From Saccharina japonica (Eukaryota; Sar; Phaeophyceae; Laminariales; Laminariaceae), in NCBI GenBank assembly GCA_008828725.1, contig MEHQ01000823.1, positions 366,339 through 430,338 of the forward strand: a stretch of DNA of 64,000 bases, given 5' to 3'. The notes below the pieces were generated by a model. It made no database searches and was not told where the DNA came from. It saw only the letters and a program-made list of their open reading frames with translations. Position numbers and translations under genes: made by a program. The stretch's first letter is position 1. The number at the start of each line of letters is the position of its first letter. Positions 58,815 through 64,000 of the stretch are shown here, piece by piece.

Positions 58815-60605
58815 CATCAGGCCAACTATTATGGGATCGGAATCCAGAACAGGAGTTTTCAACACGTTCGCAGGCATTTTCTCCCGGGAACGCTAAACAA
58901 TGTCCCCTACTATCTGAACAAGCCATTGGTCAATATTTGAGATAAATCTAGTGGTATTGGCCGATTTTGCATGCTTGGATTTTCCAGGAATTTTCAACGG
59001 ATGGCCAACCCAGGCCAACCGCCCAGTTTATATTTTTATCGAAACGGGCTAAAAAATACGAAATAGGCGGCCTGGTTCGATTTTTTTTATCGAAACCGCG
59101 TGAAAAAATGAAATAGGGCCAGTTGGCCATCCGTTGGAATTGCGAGCCTGCAAAATCGCCCGACACCACTACAGTAGATTCCTCTTGAAAAATGACCAAT
59201 GAATGGCTCGTCGAGATAGTAGGGGACATTTTTTAGCGCCCCCTGGAGAAAAGGCCTGCGAAGGTATTGAAAAATCCTGTTCTCGATTCTCCGATCCCAT
59301 AATAATCAGGGGTACGCGCGGTAAAGGTCGGGACGGGAAAATGTGGTCGGGACGGGAACGGTACGGTACGGGAATGGGAAACCGTCAGATTTTTCGTTCC
59401 CGACCGTGATTTCCCGACCGGTACCATCGTCAGTTTCTGTTCCCGAGCTCTACCGTCCCGCGGTCATGGCCGTGTTCCCGTTCCCGACTGTTTCCCATCC
59501 CACTGTCTGCCCATTCCCGACTATTCCCGTCCCGCTGTCCGCCCAGTCCCGACTATTCCCATCCCACTGCCATAAGTGATTCCCGTCCCATCCCGACCAT
59601 GGGGCACAGCTTCTCCCATCCCGCATCTCACTATTGGGGCAGATATTCCCATTCCATTTACCGCCGATTTTTTCGTTTTCCCATCGCATGACCATGGATG
59701 GATGCAAGTGCGTATACTGCATTTTTACTCGTATATATTTCCGAACTGTAAAAACAAATCGTCTACGCGCGAATGTATATTTCCTTTTTTCTTTATTTTT
59801 CCTCTCGTTTTTTTTTAATTCAAAATTTAAACACGAACTTAAAATTGGTATCAACCATTCAATCGGCCCAACTCACACCTCGCTATTTGAAATAATAGTA
59901 CGTATAATAAATCGGTCGTACATTTGGGAAATTATTATGTCGAGAATAAAACCAAGAACACTCACACCACCACCCGGCCCAAAGACAAAACATGGCATCA
60001 AGCATGGACGTTGTGGAGGTGGAGGATCCCGGCGGATCTGCTTCGGCGCCTCAAGCAGCGCCAAAGCAATCAGCCCCGGTTCCTGCTCCTATTGGCACTG
60101 TTCTCGCGAATGTTATACTCGTACTCGAAGAAGACTTTTGATTATACCCTTTTCAGTCGTTGTCTCCAGCGTGTGTTCCCGACCGTGTTCCCAACAATTC
60201 CCGACTGCGTTTCCCGACCGTATTCCCGACCCGGTTCCCGACCCATTCCCGACCCATTCCCGACCCATTCCCGACCCATTCCCGACTTATTCCCGACCCG
60301 TTCACCGATCATTTCCCGTACCGCCGAAAAATGTTTCCCGTACCGTACCGTACCGCCAAAAATCGGTTCCCGTCCCGTCCCGTACCGCCAAAGAATCGTG
60401 TCTTCCCGTCCAATCCCGTCAACCAAATGGTTTCCCACCTTCCCGTCCCATTCCCGTCCCGCGGTAAACAGACGGGAACATTTTCCCATACCGCCCCTCG
60501 GGAAGACCCAAAAAAATTTCCGCCTGCGGCGGGCAAAACGGTCCCATCCCGTACCGCGCGGTGCCTTCGGCACCGCGCGTACCCCTGATAATAATCGGCC
60601 TCAAC
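58815..60605. mobile_element. foldback element interrupted by a hAT insertion
   Basis: Arms of roughly 200-240 bp: left 58815-59050 and right 59060-59306 (continuing at 60588). Landmarks appear inverted in both arms: TATTATGGGATCGGA, GAACAGGA.TTTTCAA, ATGTCCCCTACTATCT, CATTGGTCA, GATTTTGCA, CAACGGATGGCCAAC. Arms look roughly three-quarters identical. The right arm is split by the hAT element. Confidence 0.8.
59307..60587. mobile_element. non-autonomous hAT-type element (1281 bp)
   Basis: Terminal inverted repeats CAGGGGTACGCGCGGT at both ends, flanked by exact 8-bp duplications ATAATAAT (59299-59306 and 60588-60595). The right end also carries a perfect hairpin, CGCGCGGTGCC TTCG-type. The outer interior is GGGACGGGAA repeats at the left and TTCCCGTCCC/CCCGACCCATT repeats at the right, so the element can fold back. 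The middle (about 59640-60150) is less repetitive. No transposase seen. Confidence 0.92.
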
Positions 60606-61030
60606 ATCCCCGCTGGCCAAGTATATATATTAATAGTACATATATTGGGTAAAACTAACCAAAACTAATAAGAGTAAGAGAAACGTTGTCCACATTTATG
60701 TATGTGCCTGTTGATCTAATAGCGGGGATGTGTCTTAAACGTCCCCAGTATTTCACGCATTTACCCGTGATAATCTAATATGTCCGAAAATAGCGTAATT
60801 ACTTTAAGCACGAGACTTTCCAGCCGTAATCCGACATCACTGCCTACGAAGGGCTCTCAGCGTGTTTTGGTTTCTTATATATTTTTGCAAATAAAGTCAG
60901 AATCTTAATCTTATGCTGTGGTAAATTACCACAGCAGCAGTGGGATTCGAACTAAAGCACCAAAATGCTATAAATAGTAGCAATCGAAGGAGACCACTAT
61001 TTGATAGGCCAACAGAGCGCAAAAGTGGGC
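60606..61030. other. intergenic stretch
   Basis: AT-rich; TGTGGTAATTTACCACA palindrome near 60917-60935, and a B-box-like GGATTCGAAC on the minus side near 60944. No foldable tRNA found. Confidence 0.5.
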
Positions 61031-61370
61031 AAATTTTAGATGCTACGGGACAGCTCACGGGGACTTTAATTACGCGGGCGAAGCCCGCGCAATACTCATG
61101 AAACTCCTGTTCTGGCAGGTTCAGGAGACAGCTCTTTTATGAGAATCCTCGGTAGACATCGATCGACAAATCCAACGGCCCCGTCATGAGCTCTGAACGG
61201 CCGTTCAGAGCTCATGACGGGGCCGTTGGATTTGTCGATCGATGTCTACCGAGGATTCTCATAAAAGAGCTGTCTCCTGAACCTGCCAGAACAGGAGTTT
61301 CATGAGTATTGCGCGGGCTTCGCCCGCGTAATTAAAGTCCCCGTGAGCTGTCCCGTAGCATCTAAAATTT
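61031..61370. repeat. perfect 340-bp palindrome
   Basis: Two 170-bp arms, identical by eye over their whole length and without spacer; the centre lies between 61200 and 61201 (CTCTGAACGG|CCGTTCAGAG). Each arm contains the smaller palindrome GCGGGCGAAGCCCGC. The match ends abruptly on both sides (outer base 61030 C against 61371 A). Confidence 0.97.
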
Positions 61371-61379
61371 ATCACGCTG

Positions 61380-61800
61380 GTTAATGGCTCCGACCCATCC
61401 TAGTCTTACAGTGCTCATACCTTGGTCGGTCATACGTGGCGTGGGCCGGTCAGGCGTCTGGTAAAAAAACATTCGGCCGCTGGTGTGTAGAAAACAGACG
61501 ATGAAAAATCTTGATCACTCGCGGTTGCGCAAGAAAAGTACCGTTTTTCATGTTTGACATCGATCGACAAACACAGCGACTGCGTCATGAAATTTGAACG
61601 GATCGTGCTGTTTAGAGGCTCCGACCCACGCTAGTGTTACAGTGCTCCCCTCTCGGTGGATGGTATGTGGCGGGCGCCGGCCAGGCGTCTGATAAAACTG
61701 ATTTTGGCAGCCAATGTGTTGGAAACAGACGAAAAAACTCTCGATTCCTCTCCGATGGCCAAAAACAGAACTTTTTGAAGGTTCAGACGAAGACCATAGG
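61380..61800 (+). repeat. diverged tandem duplication (about 230 bp)
   Basis: GGCTCCGACCCA(T/C)(C/G)CTAGT, CAGTGCTC, GGCGTCTG(G/A)TAAAA and AACAGACGA occur in order twice (from about 61386 and 61617). Between them, ACATCGATCGACAAA and CGTCATGA resemble the centre of the palindrome, which suggests a common origin. Confidence 0.75.
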
Positions 61801-62118
61801 ACGCGGCAGGCAAGCTCTCGCCTCCTAGACTACGGGTCGCAATGATACCTTCGAGATCGTTATGTAGATTCACTGGTCATGCCCGGTACGAAGTGGGTTA
61901 ATCGTGGGATGGGTATTTGTCGAGATCGAAGGTCAATCGTCGCATGGCTGTCGCGTGAGTGATGCGGTGTTTGCGTGCTGTGGGCTTCCTGTGTGCGGCG
62001 TGATTTCGCGTGGCTCCCGTTGATAAAGCGATTTGATTGGTAGATGGCTGCCGTGGCTCCCGTTAATAAAGCGATATGATTGGTAGATGGCTGGCGTTTT
62101 CTGTCCCGTCTGATTGTA

Positions 62119-62203
62119 GGACTGGAGTCCCGTTTTGGGGACAAATCACTCTAATTCTAAGTAAGTTGTCCCCAAAACGGGACTCCAGTTCTATAAGGGT
62201 TAA
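62119..62203. mobile_element. R6 hairpin MITE
   Basis: CTGGAGTCCCGTTTTGGGGA … TCCCCAAAACGGGACTCCAG: perfect inverted arms around a short loop (about 35 nt). A related single arm lies near 14412 in ABCC intron 6. Confidence 0.8.
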
Positions 62204-62228
62204 CCTCAAGAATGATCATACTATCAAG

Positions 62229-62517
62229 CAAGGGCGTCCGAAAAGTATTTTATCGACACCTATAACTATCTAAAATGGTCAGAATGGAAAACCAACCAGA
62301 GCACTGCTTGCTGTGATCGCTGGACGATTTTGCACAAAACACAACAAAACAAGTTATTTTTTCTGAAATTTTCCAAAAACTAATCACTTGGTTTTAAAGA
62401 CCACCCCCTGAACTATGTTGAATCGTCCAGCGATCACAGCAGTGGTCGGATTGTTTTTTCCATTTTGAACATTTTAGATAGTTAGGTGTCGATAAAATAC
62501 TTTACGGGACGCCCTTG
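62229..62517. mobile_element. foldback MITE (289 bp)
   Basis: Termini CAAGGGCGTCCG and GGGACGCCCTTG. Arms continue (GTATTTTATCGACACCTA; CTATCTAAAATG; CGATCACAGC/GCTGTGATCGCTGGACGATT). The 6-bp direct repeat ATCAAG stands at 62223-62228 and 62519-62524, with one extra G on the right; possible target duplication. Confidence 0.8.
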
Positions 62518-62883
62518 GATCAAGTGGTGTATTAATAGACTACTCTTCTTCGAATAATACTATTAATATTTATAACAACCTATTAATAGTCTAGGAGTTA
62601 TTATGAGATATATATATATATACCAGGTACGAGTAATACTTTTGTAAAGGAAGGGCAATCCAATAGGACAGGATACGGGGATGTCTATGCTGGCCAGAGG
62701 CATTCTTCTTCTTGGTAAAGTTCTTCTTGTTGCTTATGTCCTGGAGAGCTCGATTGCGCACGAGAACAACGTGCGATGGGAGGGGCCAGAGTCAAGTACG
62801 AGACTGTCCCCTGAAGCATCTATCTTCATACATGTACGATCTACGAAGACGTTTCCGCTACTAGCACGTCACATGATCTCATA

Positions 62884-63056
62884 CAGTACAGGACAGCTGA
62901 TGAGAAACAGGAAATCTGGTCCAGGCTGGATTTCTTATTTGAGAGAGGGTGCTTTCTACACTAATTTCAAGACGACTCCCGAATTTCTTAATTCCCTCTA
63001 CATCTCAGCTTGGCTTTCGTTTTGGCCTGTTTCTTATCAGATGTCCTGTACTGTAC
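62884..63056. mobile_element. R3 MITE copy
   Basis: AGTACAGGACAGCTGATGAG … TTCTTATCAGATGTCCTGTA. The outer flank GACGTTTCCGCTACTAGCAC GTCAC recurs after the element (63100-63130), followed by another partial terminus (CAGATGTCCTGTACTG). Confidence 0.8.
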
Positions 63057-63130
63057 TCGGAGTACGTATCCGCGTGTCTACTCAGATGTCCTGTACTGTA
63101 CGGAGACGTTCCCGTTACTAGCACGCCACG

Positions 63131-64000
63131 TGATCTCATACTGGTACGTACTGTACCGTTTTATAGCTGTAGTACATGATACCATCACATTAGCCCACCC
63201 TGAAGAGTCGTAGATGCAGATCACACGACGATCGGAGGGGATGACCGTTTCGTCCCAGAAATCGGGGAGGGAGGTCGAAGGTGCGGCTATTCGAAACAAG
63301 GGTAAAATAGGCTATGCATCTACCCCACACATCGTAATGAGGCTACGACGTCTCACACGTTGGACTAACGCGCCGTAACGGAAGAAATACCTACGATAAG
63401 CCAACGGCAAGCGGGCTAGGTACGATGGAGACGAAAGCCAAGTGAACGAACCGGAGCGCGAAGGTACCGAAACAAAACAAAGCAAAACAAAAACGAAGTG
63501 AAAAGCCGGATGCGGAAGGTAACAGACAGAATATAAAATACTGCACGCGGGTATGCCGAGAAGCATAGCCCTGAAATTGGACTTGCGATAAGGCTACATA
63601 GCATGGGGCCACGGATCGGTCTGAAGGAAAGACAACAGACGCCGGCCGGAGGAAAACACGAGGCTAAAAACGCGAAGGCTGAAGGCGCTACGAAAGCAAG
63701 AAGTGCGCTGCAAAGCAAGACCATCAGGGGGTCGGCAACGAAGGATGTGTGCACCGACAACAACGTGGGGCCAATTGCCAGTGGGGGACCTGGAAAACCT
63801 AGGTGACAAGCCCACTACAAGCGCAAGCTGAGACGCAGCGAGATTATACGTTCGAAAACGGATAGGCAAAAAGCGAGGTCAAAAGAAAATGCCTCGTAGA
63901 CCCTAATAAGATCAAACGAAATAGCGAATCGAGCCCTAGAGTATATATACTGCAGCAGTGATTGAAGCTACGTGTAAGGCGTGAGGAAGACGACTCGCGG
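63131..64000. other. right-end intergenic stretch
   Basis: No supported gene. A Lys/Ala-rich frame at 63603-63806 (+) and opposite-strand frames over the same bases lack motifs. Confidence 0.5.

Noticed and set aside
59634-60652. 277- and 242-codon open frames (+)
   Set aside because: Second halves are CCCGACCCATT/CCCGTCCCG repeats in a hAT element; Pro/Arg/Ser repeats are not a protein family.
60935-61005. tRNA-like sequence on the minus strand (GTTCGAATCCC)
   Set aside because: A stem-loop resembling an anticodon arm exists, but acceptor stem and D-arm do not form.

Overview
The window is nuclear DNA of a eukaryote. It shows spliced coding exons with GT-AG introns of about 0.4-3.3 kb, an interstitial TTAGGG tract, a Ty1/copia-type retroelement, two hAT-type elements and many small MITE-like repeats. 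No bacterial operons or ribosome-binding sites are visible. Very large repeat-rich introns and TTAGGG repeats fit a brown alga or other stramenopile, but this placement is inference; I could not run any similarity search.

Layout. (1) About 0-21.8 kb, minus strand: the 5' half of one ABCC/MRP-type ABC transporter gene. I reconstructed 15 exons in one continuous reading frame (about 777 codons), from the start ATG near 21771 to an exon at 379-458. It covers the first membrane domain, the complete first nucleotide-binding domain and the start of the second membrane domain; the rest lies beyond the left edge. One exon is only 27 nt long. The introns are loaded with mobile-element remnants (families called R1, R2, R5 and R8 here), one hAT element, minisatellites and tandem duplications. 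(2) About 22-32.7 kb: gene-poor DNA with a few isolated exon-like reading frames on the minus strand, a tRNA-like sequence and a second long R1 element. (3) 32753-39188: one copia-type LTR element flanked by the 5-bp duplication CCAGA. It lies on the minus strand, but its gag-protease-integrase part is inverted, with short inverted duplications at both breakpoints. The reverse-transcriptase core is missing. (4) About 39-45 kb: simple and tandem repeats, including a GC-rich array inverted around telomeric repeats and a tandem array of roughly 170-240 bp units. (5) About 45-53.3 kb: gene-poor, with R3 and R4 MITEs. (6) 53363-55318, minus: an unbroken 651-codon reading frame of unknown function, next to a tandem pair of R3 MITEs. 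(7) About 56.5-58.3 kb: an AGCTC-rich satellite. (8) About 58.8-62.5 kb: a foldback element carrying a hAT insertion, a perfect 340-bp palindrome and further foldback MITEs.

The only gene with a secure function is the ABCC transporter, predicted to be an ATP-driven membrane exporter. Most of the remaining sequence is best read as transposon and satellite history.
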